Below, piece after piece: positions 47,952 through 57,283 of a stretch of 64,000 nucleotides of DNA. The notes below the pieces were generated by a model. That model saw nothing but the letters and a program-made list of their open reading frames with translations, was not told the origin of the DNA and did not search any database. A program made the position numbers and the translations under genes. Position 1 is the first letter of the stretch. Every line of letters begins with the position of its first letter. This stretch comes from Vibrio barjaei (lineage in GTDB: Bacteria; Pseudomonadota; Gammaproteobacteria; Enterobacterales; Vibrionaceae), in NCBI RefSeq assembly GCF_001639065.2, contig NZ_LQXO02000009.1:124001-188000 (forward strand), read 5' to 3'.

Positions 47952-49289
47952 ATGTCACAACGACGCTATTTTGGTACTGATGGTATTCGTGGAAAGGTCG
48001 GTCAATTTCCGATCACACCAGACTTTGTACTGAAACTAGGTTGGGCTGCTGGCCGAGTGCTTGCAAAGCAAGGCACTAAAAAGGTTATCATCGGTAAGGA
48101 TACTCGTATCTCTGGCTACATGCTGGAATCTGCGTTGGAAGCTGGTCTTTCTGCGGCAGGTCTAAAAGCTATTTTCACCGGCCCATTGCCAACACCAGCC
48201 GTTGCTTACCTTACTCAGACGTTTCGTGCCGAGGCTGGTATCGTTATTTCCGCGTCACACAACCCATATTACGACAACGGTATTAAGTTTTTCTCTTCGG
48301 AAGGCACGAAACTGCCGGACGCGATTGAATTGGCCATTGAAGAAGAGCTCGACAAAGATATTGAATGTGTTGAATCTGCTGAATTGGGTAAAGCAAGCCG
48401 TTTAAATGATGCAGCTGGTCGTTACATTGAATTTTGTAAAAGTACTTTCCCACATGATCTGAGCCTAGCGGGATTAAAAATTGTTCTAGATTGTGCTCAT
48501 GGTGCGACGTACAAAATTGCACCGTCTGTGTTTGCCGAATTAGGTGCTGATATCATCACAATGGGTGTTGAGCCAGATGGGACGAACATCAACCACGAAG
48601 TAGGCGCAACGGATGTACGTTCTTTACAAGCTCGAGTGGTCGCTGAACAAGCAGATATAGGCTTAGCGTTTGATGGTGATGGTGACCGCATTATTATGGT
48701 TGACCACCTAGGCAACAAAGTTGATGGCGACCAAATCGCTTATATTATTGCTCGTGATGCACTGCGCCGCGGTGAACTAAAAGGCGGTGTTGTTGGTACA
48801 TTGATGACCAACTTAGGGATGGAAAACGGCCTTAAGCAGTTAGGAATTCCTTTTGTTCGCGCAGCAGTTGGTGACCGTTACGTAATGGAGCAACTGTTAG
48901 AGAAAGGTTGGCGTATTGGTGCTGAAAACTCTGGGCACGTTATTCTTCTTGATAAAGTCACCACTGGTGATGCGATTGTTGCGGCACTGCAAGTACTGGC
49001 TTCTATCGTTGGTGCGAAAATGTCACTCAATGAACTAGCAAGTGGCATGACGCTTTATCCTCAAGTACTGATTAATGTTCGCTTTAGTGGTGATGAAAAC
49101 CCATTGGAAGCGGATGCTGTTATTGCTGCAGTGAAGAAAGCAGAAGCAGATCTAGGTGATAAAGGTCGAGTGCTTCTGCGTAAATCAGGTACTGAACCGC
49201 TGTTGCGAGTTATGGTTGAAGGTGAGGATGAAACTTTGGTTAACGACTCAGCTCAGTACATTGCCGATATTGTAAAAGAAAACTGCTAA
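47952..49289 (+). CDS. glmM: Phosphoglucosamine mutase
   Basis: 445 residues of the alpha-D-phosphohexomutase family: [11 protein letters not shown] at the start, the phosphoserine loop [16 protein letters not shown], the Mg2+ loop [12 protein letters not shown], the sugar loop GAENSGHVI and the phosphate loop [12 protein letters not shown]. It isomerises glucosamine-6-phosphate to the 1-phosphate for UDP-GlcNAc, feeding peptidoglycan and LPS. It ends at a 14-bp stem terminator. Confidence 0.97.
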   Translation: MSQRRYFGTDGIRGKVGQFPITPDFVLKLGWAAGRVLAKQGTKKVIIGKDTRISGYMLESALEAGLSAAGLKAIFTGPLPTPAVAYLTQTFRAEAGIVISASHNPYYDNGIKFFSSEGTKLPDAIELAIEEELDKDIECVESAELGKASRLNDAAGRYIEFCKSTFPHDLSLAGLKIVLDCAHGATYKIAPSVFAELGADIITMGVEPDGTNINHEVGATDVRSLQARVVAEQADIGLAFDGDGDRIIMVDHLGNKVDGDQIAYIIARDALRRGELKGGVVGTLMTNLGMENGLKQLGIPFVRAAVGDRYVMEQLLEKGWRIGAENSGHVILLDKVTTGDAIVAALQVLASIVGAKMSLNELASGMTLYPQVLINVRFSGDENPLEADAVIAAVKKAEADLGDKGRVLLRKSGTEPLLRVMVEGEDETLVNDSAQYIADIVKENC

Positions 49290-49310
49290 CCTTCGCGGGC
49301 TATTGTATTT

Positions 49311-49350
49311 AACAAGAACCAAAAATTGCTTTTGGTTCTTGTTTGTTTTC
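49311..49350 (+). terminator. Terminator of folP-glmM
   Basis: AACAAGAACCAAAA pairs perfectly with TTTTGGTTCTTGTT around a 5-base loop, then GTTTTC. Confidence 0.85.
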
Positions 49351-49490
49351 TATATGATTAACCGCTTCTTCTTTACGATAATTGAGCTTTCGCCTTTTTT
49401 TTGAGCGGTTAACGGCTCGGCGAAAGATTTTTGTCATTTTTCTCTTGTCAGTCAGTGCGGCATTCGCTAGTATTGCCACCGCCTTCTCTT

Positions 49491-49561
49491 AGGAGGTCAT
49501 AGCCAGGTTTTCAATGCATGTAGCAATGGAAGCAGCGCTGGCTCAACAATTTGGAACATAG
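49491..49561 (+). other. Orphan Shine-Dalgarno and 15-codon ORF before secG
   Basis: AGGAGGT at 49491 has no start codon at normal spacing; the next ATG (49514) opens 15 codons ([15 protein letters not shown]) ending 8 bases before secG. ACCGCCT (49478-49484) can pair with AGGAGGT. Perhaps a leader peptide; perhaps chance. Confidence 0.3.
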
Positions 49562-49569
49562 GTGGACAA

Positions 49570-49905
49570 ATGATTCAAGTTCTACTTGTGATTTACCTGT
49601 TGGCTGCGCTTGGTGTTATTGGCCTAGTGTTAATTCAACAAGGTAAAGGCGCAGATATGGGAGCCTCATTCGGTGCTGGCGCGTCAAACACTGTGTTTGG
49701 TGCTAGTGGCTCAGGAAATTTCCTAACCCGAATGACTGCAATTTTTGCAATCGTATTTTTTGTTATCAGCTTAGTACTTGGCAACATGTACACTCACAAA
49801 GGTGAGTCTCAATGGGTTGACCCTTCTCAAGGTCAAGTTGTTGAACAGCAAGTTGATACAGTGAGTGATGTTCCTGCTAAAAGCAGTGATGAAATCCCTC
49901 AATAA
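49570..49905 (+). CDS. secG: Protein-export membrane protein SecG
   Basis: 111 residues with two membrane helices (residues 2-22 and about 52-72) around the conserved [20 protein letters not shown] loop, typical of SecG. It assists the SecYE translocon with SecA. The C-terminal 35 residues are polar. AGGTGG precedes the ATG. tRNA-Leu follows 34 bases after the stop, matching secG-leuU in E. coli. Confidence 0.95.
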   Translation: MIQVLLVIYLLAALGVIGLVLIQQGKGADMGASFGAGASNTVFGASGSGNFLTRMTAIFAIVFFVISLVLGNMYTHKGESQWVDPSQGQVVEQQVDTVSDVPAKSSDEIPQ

Positions 49906-49939
49906 GTTAGTCGTTATTTGCTAGACGATTAGCTTAAAT

Positions 49940-50023
49940 GCCGAGATGGTGAAATTGGTAGACACGCTAGCATGAGGTGCTAGTGCCTTTGGTGTGAGGG
50001 TTCGAGTCCCTCTCTCGGCACCA
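49940..50023 (+). tRNA. leuU: tRNA-Leu (GAG)
   Basis: 84 bases including an encoded CCA. The acceptor stem GCCGAGA / TCTCGGC, D-loop AATTGGTAGAC, anticodon GAG in GCATGAGGTGC, a long variable arm and T-loop GGTTCGAGTCCC are all present. The position after secG is that of E. coli leuU. Confidence 0.97.
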
Positions 50024-50035
50024 TTATTTATAAAC

Positions 50036-50063
50036 TTGTAATACAGTTTGGTGAGCGTATAAT
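50036..50063 (+). promoter_or_regulatory. Promoter of metY
   Basis: TTGTAA, 16 bases, TATAAT, then a GC-containing GCTCAGC discriminator; the initiator tRNA starts 15 bases after the -10. Confidence 0.7.
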
Positions 50064-50078
50064 GCTCAGCAAGTCGGA

Positions 50079-50155
<77 letters not shown>

Positions 50156-50188
50156 ATACTTTCTAAGTGTTGATGGATTGCAAGTTTA

Positions 50189-50260
50189 GCAGTGTGAAAA
50201 AATCACTGCACACTAAGAAAACACTAACTAATATCATTAGAGTGTTACTTTTTCTTAGTG
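50189..50260 (+). repeat. Overlapping inverted repeats between metY and rimP
   Basis: CACTAAGAAAA (50211-50221) pairs with TTTTCTTAGTG (50250-50260), with an inner ACACT/AGTGT. Upstream, GCAGTG and CACTGC (near 50190-50209) form a second stem sharing bases. The function is unknown; it could direct tRNA 3' processing or be a small RNA. Confidence 0.5.
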
Positions 50261-50273
50261 ATCAGGGTCCAGC

Positions 50274-50306
50274 AACAAAAAACCCCGACTTTCGGGGTTT
50301 TTTGTT
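50274..50306 (+). terminator. Strong hairpin terminator between metY and rimP
   Basis: A 15-bp perfect stem AACAAAAAACCCCGA / TCGGGGTTTTTTGTT with a 3-base loop. In E. coli the metY-rimP-nusA transcript reads through terminators here. Confidence 0.88.
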
Positions 50307-50390
50307 ATTTGAGCTTTTTGAAAATGCTTGAATAAATGCTTGGAATTTAAATTGGGCTATATGCCCTTTTTTTGTTTCTGGAGTGGTTAA

Positions 50391-50846
50391 ATGACTGGTT
50401 TAGAAAGACAACTTACAGAATTGCTCGAAGCGCCTGTTGAGGCACTTGGCTACGAGCTTGTTGGTTTAGAGTTCATCCGTGCTGGTGAGCATTCTACCCT
50501 TCGTATCTATATCGACCATGAAGATGGTATTACTGTTGATGCTTGCGCAGAAGTAAGTCATCAAGTAAGTGCAGTAATGGATGTTGAAGACCCAATTACG
50601 GTGGCTTATAACCTAGAGGTGTCTTCACCAGGCTTAGAAAGACCACTTTTCAAAGCAGCACACTACGAACAATTTATTGGTCACGAGGTCAGCATCGTCT
50701 TAAAAATGGCTGTGGGTAACCGTCGTAAGTGGAAAGGTACAATCCAATCTATTGAAGGCGAGACTGTCACAATCATTGTTGACGGCAACGAAGAAGAAAT
50801 GGCACTAAGTAACATTTCTAAAGCTAACCTGATCCCTAAATTTTAG
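50391..50846 (+). CDS. rimP: Ribosome maturation factor RimP
   Basis: 151 residues with the RimP N-terminal domain ([19 protein letters not shown] and [20 protein letters not shown], cited in part), the [10 protein letters not shown] linker motif and the C-terminal SH3-like domain. It is required for 30S maturation. It begins ATG at 50391 after GGAG and leads the rimP-nusA-infB-rbfA-truB operon. Confidence 0.96.
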   Translation: MTGLERQLTELLEAPVEALGYELVGLEFIRAGEHSTLRIYIDHEDGITVDACAEVSHQVSAVMDVEDPITVAYNLEVSSPGLERPLFKAAHYEQFIGHEVSIVLKMAVGNRRKWKGTIQSIEGETVTIIVDGNEEEMALSNISKANLIPKF

Positions 50847-50879
50847 GTCCCTAATAATAAAAGCTTAGAGGCTAGATAA

Positions 50880-52367
50880 ATGAGTAAAGAAATTTTAGCG
50901 GTAGTAGAAGCAGTTTCTAACGAGAAAGCTGTTCCTCGTGAGCGTATTTTTGAAGCGCTAGAAATTGCACTAGCGACATCAACTAAAAAGAAACACGAAA
51001 TCGAAATTGATGTACGTGTAGCTATTGACCGTAAAACGGGCGAATTCGAAACATTCCGTCGTTGGATGGCAGTAGAAGAAGTTGAATTCCCGACAAAAGA
51101 AATCTCAATCGAAGCGGCTCAATATGATGACGAGTCTGTTCAAATTGGTGACTTTGTTGAGGAAGAGATTGACTCGGTAACATTTGACCGCATTACGACT
51201 CAAACAGCAAAACAAGTCATCGTACAAAAAGTACGTGAAGCTGAGCGTGCACAAATTGTTGAGCAGTTTATTGATAACGAAGGCGATCTAGTAACTGGTG
51301 TGGTTAAGAAAGTTAACCGCGACACTATCATTCTAGACCTTGGTAATAACGCTGAAGCGGTTATTCTTCGTGATGATCAGCTACCACGTGAAAACTTCCG
51401 TCCAGGCGACCGCGTACGTGGTCTTCTGTACAAAGTGGCTCCAGAAGCTCGTGGCTTCCAGCTATTCATTACTCGCTCTAAGCCAGAAATGCTAGCAGAG
51501 TTATTCCGTGTTGAAGTGCCGGAAATTGCAGAAGAGCTAATTGAACTAAAAGGTGCAGCTCGTGATCCAGGTTCTCGCGCTAAGATCGCTGTGAAAACTA
51601 ACGATCGTCGTATCGACCCAGTAGGTGCGTGTGTTGGTATGCGTGGTGCGCGTGTTCAAGCTGTATCTGGTGAACTAGGTGGCGAGCGTATTGATATCGT
51701 GCTTTGGGACGATAACCCTGCTCAGTTTGTTATCAATGCGATGGCGCCAGCTGATGTGGCTTCTATCATCGTTGACGAAGATGCGCATTCTATGGATATC
51801 GCTGTTGAAGCCGATAACCTAGCACAAGCTATCGGTCGTAGTGGTCAAAACGTACGTCTAGCTTCTCAACTAACGGGTTGGGAACTGAACGTAATGACGG
51901 TTGCAGACCTACAGAAGAAACACCAAGAAGAAGCAGTTGCTTCTATCGAAAACTTTATGAAGCACCTCGATATCGAGCAGGACTTTGCGGAAATGTTGGT
52001 TGAAGAAGGCTTCTCAACTCTAGAAGAAGTGGCGTACGTGCCAGTAAATGAGCTTCTAGAAATCGACGGCTTAAACGAAGAGCTTGTAGAAGAACTTCGT
52101 AGCCGTGCTAAAGATGCCCTAACTACACTTGCACTTGCTCAAGAAGAGTCATTTGAAGGTGTTGAGCCAGCAGAAGATCTACTAGCACTTGAAGGTCTTG
52201 AGCGTGAAATGGCATTTAAACTAGCTGCCAAAGGTGTAGCTACTCTTGAAGATCTTGCAGACCAAGGTGTAGATGAGTTAGAGGGTATTGAAGGGCTTAC
52301 AGAAGAGCGCGCAGGCGAGCTAATTATGGCTGCACGTAATATCTGTTGGTTCGGCGACGAAGAATAA
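50880..52367 (+). CDS. nusA: Transcription termination/antitermination factor NusA
   Basis: 495 residues. The N-terminal domain is followed by S1 (about 135-200, [19 protein letters not shown]), two KH domains (about 230-345, including [15 protein letters not shown] and [12 protein letters not shown]) and two helix-hairpin-helix acidic repeats at the C-terminus. It binds RNA polymerase and controls pausing, termination and antitermination. It sits 33 bases after rimP and 22 before infB. Confidence 0.97.
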   Translation: MSKEILAVVEAVSNEKAVPRERIFEALEIALATSTKKKHEIEIDVRVAIDRKTGEFETFRRWMAVEEVEFPTKEISIEAAQYDDESVQIGDFVEEEIDSVTFDRITTQTAKQVIVQKVREAERAQIVEQFIDNEGDLVTGVVKKVNRDTIILDLGNNAEAVILRDDQLPRENFRPGDRVRGLLYKVAPEARGFQLFITRSKPEMLAELFRVEVPEIAEELIELKGAARDPGSRAKIAVKTNDRRIDPVGACVGMRGARVQAVSGELGGERIDIVLWDDNPAQFVINAMAPADVASIIVDEDAHSMDIAVEADNLAQAIGRSGQNVRLASQLTGWELNVMTVADLQKKHQEEAVASIENFMKHLDIEQDFAEMLVEEGFSTLEEVAYVPVNELLEIDGLNEELVEELRSRAKDALTTLALAQEESFEGVEPAEDLLALEGLEREMAFKLAAKGVATLEDLADQGVDELEGIEGLTEERAGELIMAARNICWFGDEE

Positions 52368-52389
52368 TAATCAGCAAGGAGGTAGTTGC

Positions 52390-55107
52390 ATGACAAAACT
52401 TACGGTTAAAGCACTTAGCGAAGAAATTGGTACGCCAGTGGATCGCCTAATTGAACAACTTGCTGATGCTGGTCTTAACAAATCAGAGAGCGATCAGGTG
52501 AATGATGAAGAGAAGCAAACGCTTCTTACTCACTTGAAAAAAGAACATGGTGATACATCGGGTGATGCTGAACCTACACGTCTTACACTTCAACGTAAGA
52601 CACGTAGCACACTATCTGTTTCTGCAGGTGGCGGTAAAAGCAAAGATGTACAGGTAGAAGTGCGTAAGAAGCGCACTTATGTCAAACGCAGTGCGATCGA
52701 CGAGCAAGCAAAACGTGAAGCTGAGGAAGCAGCAAATCGTGAGGCGGAAGAGCGTGCACAACGTGAAGCCGAAGAGCTAGCCAAACGTGAAGCTGCAGAA
52801 AAAGCACAGCGCGAAGCTGAAGAGAAAGCGAAGCAAGAAGCCGAAGAAAAACGTTTAGCTGAGGAAAAAGCGAAACGTGAAGCGGATGACAAACGCGACG
52901 TAGACTCAACAGCAGAAAAGCGCGACGAAGCGGAAAAGGCTAAGAAACAAATGAACGCAAAGAATGCTGAAGCGAAGAAAGAAGCGGACGAGCTGAAGCG
53001 CCGTCAAGAAGAAGAGGCGCAACGTAAGGCAGAAGCTGAAGCGGCTCGTCTAGCAGAAGAAGCTCGTAAACTGGCTGAAGAAAACGCAGCTCGTTGGTCT
53101 GAGGAAGAGAAGAAGTCAAAAGACAGCGAGAAAGCTGACTACCACACGACGACTTCAACTTATGCTCGTGAAGCAGAAGATGCTCAAGACCGCAGCGAAG
53201 AAAAAGCACCTCGTCGTCGTAAGAAAAAATCTGCACAAGAGCGTGATGATTCACGCGGTGGTCGCGGTGGTCGTAACCAGCGTGGTAAAAAAGGTAAGTT
53301 GGCTAAACCAACTTCTATGCAGCATGGTTTCGACAAGACAGCAACTGTTGCTAAGCAAGACGTTGTAATTGGTGAGACGATTGTAGTTTCTGAGCTTGCT
53401 CAGAAAATGTCAGTAAAAGGCACTGAAGTCATCAAAGTAATGATGAAAATGGGTGCTATGGCGACAATTAACCAAGTTATTGACCAAGAAACTGCAGCTC
53501 TTGTTGCAGAAGAAATGGGCCACAAAGTTGTTCTTCGTAAAGAGAACGAGCTGGAAGAAGCTGTACTGTCTGACCGTGATGCTACTTCTGACGCGGTATC
53601 TCGTGCTCCAGTTGTTACTATCATGGGTCACGTTGACCACGGTAAGACTTCAACACTTGACTACATTCGTCGTACACACGTTGCTTCTGGCGAAGCGGGT
53701 GGTATTACACAGCACATCGGTGCATACCACGTTGAAACTGAAAACGGTATGATCACCTTCCTTGATACTCCAGGACACGCGGCGTTTACTGCTATGCGTG
53801 CTCGTGGTGCTCAAGCTACGGATATCGTTGTTCTTGTTGTTGCTGCGGACGATGGCGTAATGCCACAAACGGTTGAAGCTATCCAGCACGCTAAAGCGGC
53901 CGGTGTACCTCTAATCGTTGCGGTAAACAAGATCGATAAAGAAGACGCGAACCCAGATAACGTTAAGAACGAGCTGGCACAGTACGATGTTATTCCTGAA
54001 GAGTGGGGCGGTGAGAACATGTTCGTTCACATCTCTGCGAAACAAGGTACTAACATTGACGGTCTTCTAGAAGCTATCCTGCTTCAATCTGAAGTACTAG
54101 AACTAACAGCCGTTGCTGACGGCATGGCATCGGGTGTGGTTGTTGAGTCATTCCTAGATAAAGGCCGTGGTCCAGTTGCTACCGTACTTGTTCAATCAGG
54201 TACTCTACGCAAGGGCGACATCGTACTATGTGGTCAAGAATACGGCCGTGTACGTGCAATGCGTGATGAACTAGGTAAAGAAGTTACAGAAGCTGGTCCT
54301 TCTATTCCTGTAGAAATCCTAGGTCTGTCTGGTGTGCCATCATCAGGTGATGAAGCGACTGTAGTACGTGATGAGCGTAAAGCTCGTGAAGTAGCAAACT
54401 ACCGTCAAGGTAAATTCCGTGACGTGAAACTTGCGCGTCAGCAAAAAGCGAAACTAGAAAACATGTTCTCTAACATGACAGCTGGTGACGTTGCTGAGCT
54501 TAACGTAGTACTGAAAGCAGACGTTCAAGGTTCTGTAGAAGCAATCGCAGACTCGCTACTGAAACTGTCTACTGACGAAGTTAAAGTAAACATTGTAGGT
54601 TCTGGTGTTGGTGGTATTACAGAAACTGATGCAGTACTTGCAGCAGCATCTAACGCTATCATCCTAGGCTTTAACGTACGTGCAGATGCATCTGCTCGCC
54701 GTGCTGTTGAGACTGAAAACCTAGACCTTCGCTACTACTCAATCATCTACCAATTGATTGACGAAGTGAAACAAGCAATGGGCGGTATGCTTGCTCCTGA
54801 ATTCAAGCAAGAAATCATCGGCCTTGCAGAAGTACGTGATGTATTTAAGTCTCCAAAACTTGGCGCTATCGCAGGTTGTATGGTGACAGAGGGTACTATC
54901 AAGCGTAACAACCCAATCCGCGTACTGCGTGATAACGTTGTAATCTACGAAGGTGAGCTAGAATCCCTACGCCGCTTCAAAGATGACGTTCAAGAAGTTA
55001 AGAACGGTTACGAGTGTGGTATCGGCGTTAAAAACTACAACGATGTTCGCGTTGGCGACCAAATCGAAGTATTCGAAATCGTTGAAATTAAACGTACTCT
55101 AGACTAA
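52390..55107 (+). CDS. infB: Translation initiation factor IF-2
   Basis: 905 residues. An N-terminal IF2_N domain (1-55) is followed by a long Lys/Glu/Ala coiled-coil region (about 95-275), a second IF2_N domain (about 320-370) and the GTPase with GHVDHGKTS at residue 413, DTPGHAAF and NKID, then domains II-IV. It brings fMet-tRNA to the 30S subunit. The repeat-rich coding (KREAEE units) spawns long shadow ORFs on the other strand. An internal IF2-beta start is likely but not pinpointed. Confidence 0.97.
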   Translation: MTKLTVKALSEEIGTPVDRLIEQLADAGLNKSESDQVNDEEKQTLLTHLKKEHGDTSGDAEPTRLTLQRKTRSTLSVSAGGGKSKDVQVEVRKKRTYVKRSAIDEQAKREAEEAANREAEERAQREAEELAKREAAEKAQREAEEKAKQEAEEKRLAEEKAKREADDKRDVDSTAEKRDEAEKAKKQMNAKNAEAKKEADELKRRQEEEAQRKAEAEAARLAEEARKLAEENAARWSEEEKKSKDSEKADYHTTTSTYAREAEDAQDRSEEKAPRRRKKKSAQERDDSRGGRGGRNQRGKKGKLAKPTSMQHGFDKTATVAKQDVVIGETIVVSELAQKMSVKGTEVIKVMMKMGAMATINQVIDQETAALVAEEMGHKVVLRKENELEEAVLSDRDATSDAVSRAPVVTIMGHVDHGKTSTLDYIRRTHVASGEAGGITQHIGAYHVETENGMITFLDTPGHAAFTAMRARGAQATDIVVLVVAADDGVMPQTVEAIQHAKAAGVPLIVAVNKIDKEDANPDNVKNELAQYDVIPEEWGGENMFVHISAKQGTNIDGLLEAILLQSEVLELTAVADGMASGVVVESFLDKGRGPVATVLVQSGTLRKGDIVLCGQEYGRVRAMRDELGKEVTEAGPSIPVEILGLSGVPSSGDEATVVRDERKAREVANYRQGKFRDVKLARQQKAKLENMFSNMTAGDVAELNVVLKADVQGSVEAIADSLLKLSTDEVKVNIVGSGVGGITETDAVLAAASNAIILGFNVRADASARRAVETENLDLRYYSIIYQLIDEVKQAMGGMLAPEFKQEIIGLAEVRDVFKSPKLGAIAGCMVTEGTIKRNNPIRVLRDNVVIYEGELESLRRFKDDVQEVKNGYECGIGVKNYNDVRVGDQIEVFEIVEIKRTLD

Positions 55108-55163
55108 TTGACAAAATTGCTACTCAGCTTTTAACTTGAGTATTGATGGTTGTTGAATACGCC

Positions 55164-55193
55164 ATGGGGGGCTGGTTAATACCATCCCCCCAT
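55164..55193 (+). terminator. G6/C6 hairpin in the infB-rbfA gap
   Basis: ATGGGGGG and CCCCCCAT with a 14-base loop, followed by TCTTTCT. A weak terminator or processing site; the downstream genes are still in the same order and orientation. Confidence 0.6.
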
Positions 55194-55215
55194 TCTTTCT
55201 ATAGTGAGAAAAGAA

Positions 55216-55632
55216 ATGTCAAAAGAATTTAGCCGCACACAACGTGTTGCGCAGCAACTACAAAAAGAGCTTGCTCTTATCCTTCAACGCGAAGTTCGTG
55301 ATTCTCGCCTAGGTATGGTGACGATTTCAGACGTAGAAGTCTCTCGTGACCTAGCATACGCAAAAGTATTCGTTACTTTCCTATGTGTAGGTGAGCAAAC
55401 CCCTGAATCTAGCATCGCTGCACTTCGTGAACACGAAGCTCACATTCGTATGATGCTAGGTAAGCGCATTCGCTTGCGTCTAACCCCAGAAGTCCGCTTC
55501 CAATACGACAACACGCTTGTTGAAGGTATGCGTATGTCTAACCTTGTTAGCGAAGTGGTTAGCGAAGACAAGCGTAAGCAAAACGAAGCAGGTCGCAGCG
55601 AAGAAAACGGCGCTGAGGGAGAAGAGCAGTAA
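55216..55632 (+). CDS. rbfA: Ribosome-binding factor A
   Basis: 138 residues with a KH-like fold. The start [20 protein letters not shown] and the core [27 protein letters not shown] (cited in part) are the RbfA family. It binds immature 30S subunits and is needed in the cold. The ATG at 55216 follows AGAAAAG. Its stop overlaps the truB start by one base (TAATG). Confidence 0.95.
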   Translation: MSKEFSRTQRVAQQLQKELALILQREVRDSRLGMVTISDVEVSRDLAYAKVFVTFLCVGEQTPESSIAALREHEAHIRMMLGKRIRLRLTPEVRFQYDNTLVEGMRMSNLVSEVVSEDKRKQNEAGRSEENGAEGEEQ

Positions 55633-56585
55633 TGGCTAGACGTCGCAAGGGACGTCCAGTCAACGGCGTTATCCTCTTAGATAAACCTACCGGTATTTCA
55701 TCAAATGATGCGCTGCAAAAAGTAAAGCGTATCTACTTTGCTGAGAAAGCAGGGCACACAGGTGCACTTGACCCACTAGCAACAGGCATGTTGCCAATTT
55801 GCTTAGGTGAAGCAACTAAGTTTTCTCAGTTCCTCTTAGATTCAGACAAGCGCTACCGCGTAATTGCTAAGCTTGGTGAGCGTACCAACACCTCTGACTC
55901 AGACGGTGAAGTGGTTGAAACTCGAGATATCAATGTAACGCCAGAGCTTCTTGATGAGTGCATCGACAAGTTCCGTGGTGAGTCTGATCAAGTTCCGTCG
56001 ATGTTCTCTGCGCTGAAGTATCAAGGTAAGCCTCTCTATGAGTACGCTCGCCAAGGTATCGAAGTGCCGCGTGAAGCACGTAAAATTACCGTGTATGAAA
56101 TCGTCTTACATCGCTTTGAAGGTGATGAAGTTGAGATGGAAGTACATTGCTCAAAAGGCACCTACATTCGTACTATCGTCGACGATTTAGGGGAAATGCT
56201 GGGCTGTGGTGCACACGTGACTATGCTACGTCGTACTGCTGTTGCTAAGTACCCGTATGAGAACATGGTTACTCTTGAACAGCTTAACGAGCTGTTCGAA
56301 CAGGCAAAACGCGAAGAGCGTCAACCGCGCGAGCTGCTTGACCCATTACTGATGCCAATGGACAGCGCAGTACAAGACCTTGAAGAAGTGAATGTATTGC
56401 CAGAGCTGGGTGACCTGCTCCAGCATGGTCAGCCGGTGCAGGTTCCTGGTTTACCAGTTGATGCACCTGTGCGCATGACCATGGGTGAAGATCGTTTGTT
56501 TATTGGCGTTGGTGCCATGAATGATGATGGCAAACTAGCACCTAAGCGACTCGTTGTTTTCCGTGAGGAAGAAAGTGCTCAATAG
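55632..56585 (+). CDS. truB: tRNA pseudouridine(55) synthase TruB
   Basis: 317 residues. The motif [19 protein letters not shown] contains the catalytic Asp near residue 48; [13 protein letters not shown] and the C-terminal PUA domain follow. It makes the universal pseudouridine 55 in the T loop of tRNAs. It overlaps rbfA by one base, so the two are translationally coupled. Confidence 0.96.
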   Translation: MARRRKGRPVNGVILLDKPTGISSNDALQKVKRIYFAEKAGHTGALDPLATGMLPICLGEATKFSQFLLDSDKRYRVIAKLGERTNTSDSDGEVVETRDINVTPELLDECIDKFRGESDQVPSMFSALKYQGKPLYEYARQGIEVPREARKITVYEIVLHRFEGDEVEMEVHCSKGTYIRTIVDDLGEMLGCGAHVTMLRRTAVAKYPYENMVTLEQLNELFEQAKREERQPRELLDPLLMPMDSAVQDLEEVNVLPELGDLLQHGQPVQVPGLPVDAPVRMTMGEDRLFIGVGAMNDDGKLAPKRLVVFREEESAQ

Positions 56586-56600
56586 AGCGACGAATACTCC

Positions 56601-56629
56601 TTGCTCTAGCTAGAATTATTCCCTATAAT
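56601..56629 (+). promoter_or_regulatory. Promoter of rpsO
   Basis: TTGCTC, 17 bases, TATAAT, then CGCG; 75 bases before the rpsO start. A perfect -10. Confidence 0.7.
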
Positions 56630-56703
56630 TCGCGCTTCGCGTAGCGGCTGAATCAGAGATTGGCTGCTACAAATTTTAAACTTACTCTTATTAGGAGAGA
56701 ATT

Positions 56704-56973
56704 ATGTCTCTGAATGCAGAAACTAAAGCAGCAATCGTTGCAGAATACGCACAAGGCGAAGGCGACACTGGTTCACCAGAAGTTCAAGTAGCTCTACTTA
56801 CAGCTTCTATCAACCACCTACAAGGTCACTTCAAAGCACACAAAGGCGATCACCACAGCCGTCGTGGTCTTCTACGTATGGTTTCTCGTCGTCGTAAGCT
56901 TCTAGATTACCTAAAAGGTAAAAACCTAGCTCGCTACCAAGACCTAATCAAACGTCTAGGCCTACGTCGCTAA
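56704..56973 (+). CDS. rpsO: 30S ribosomal protein S15
   Basis: 89 residues, four-helix S15: [38 protein letters not shown] and [20 protein letters not shown]. It binds the 16S central domain early in assembly and represses its own mRNA in E. coli through a pseudoknot at the start. TTAGGAGAG precedes the ATG. pnp follows after a terminator and long leader, as in E. coli. Confidence 0.97.
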   Translation: MSLNAETKAAIVAEYAQGEGDTGSPEVQVALLTASINHLQGHFKAHKGDHHSRRGLLRMVSRRRKLLDYLKGKNLARYQDLIKRLGLRR

Positions 56974-56998
56974 TCAGCGTCTGCATAGAAAGTTTGTT

Positions 56999-57024
56999 AA
57001 AAGGGGCTATATGCCCCTTTTTTG
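56999..57024 (+). terminator. Terminator of rpsO
   Basis: The stem AAAAGGGGC / GCCCCTTTT with a TATAT loop is followed by T. Confidence 0.9.
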
Positions 57025-57163
57025 TTAGCTAAATTTCTTAGTTAATAGCAAAACTTCCACTAAGTAGTTTATACTACGTCCCGTCTAAACTGAGTTGTGA
57101 AGAGCAAGCACGTTTAGTCACAATTTGCTCAGTACGTTACAGTCCATTTAGTCGACCTCAGGG

Positions 57164-57222
57164 TCGCGACTATTCCAAGCACACTTACTTTTTCAAGTGA
57201 AGTTTGTTTGAACTAGTCGCGA
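57164..57222 (+). promoter_or_regulatory. pnp leader stem-loop, likely RNase III site
   Basis: TCGCGACTA and TAGTCGCGA (9 bp) enclose a 41-base loop that has its own CACTT/AAGTG stem. The E. coli pnp leader is cut by RNase III at a stem-loop in this place, which lets PNPase repress its own mRNA; the same role is inferred here. Confidence 0.65.
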
Positions 57223-57283
57223 TTTGTAATGCATTGAGCGCACAATCAATGATCTGGAATGATTCCAGAAAAAAGGAAATACA

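Noticed and set aside
50156..50310. Integration scar (att site) next to the tRNA genes
   Set aside because: The palindromes do not repeat the tRNA 3' end and no integrase or mobile gene is nearby.
52677..53254. Long reverse-strand ORFs opposite infB
   Set aside because: Shadows of the Lys/Glu/Ala repeat coding in IF-2, with Ser/Ala/Leu-rich composition.
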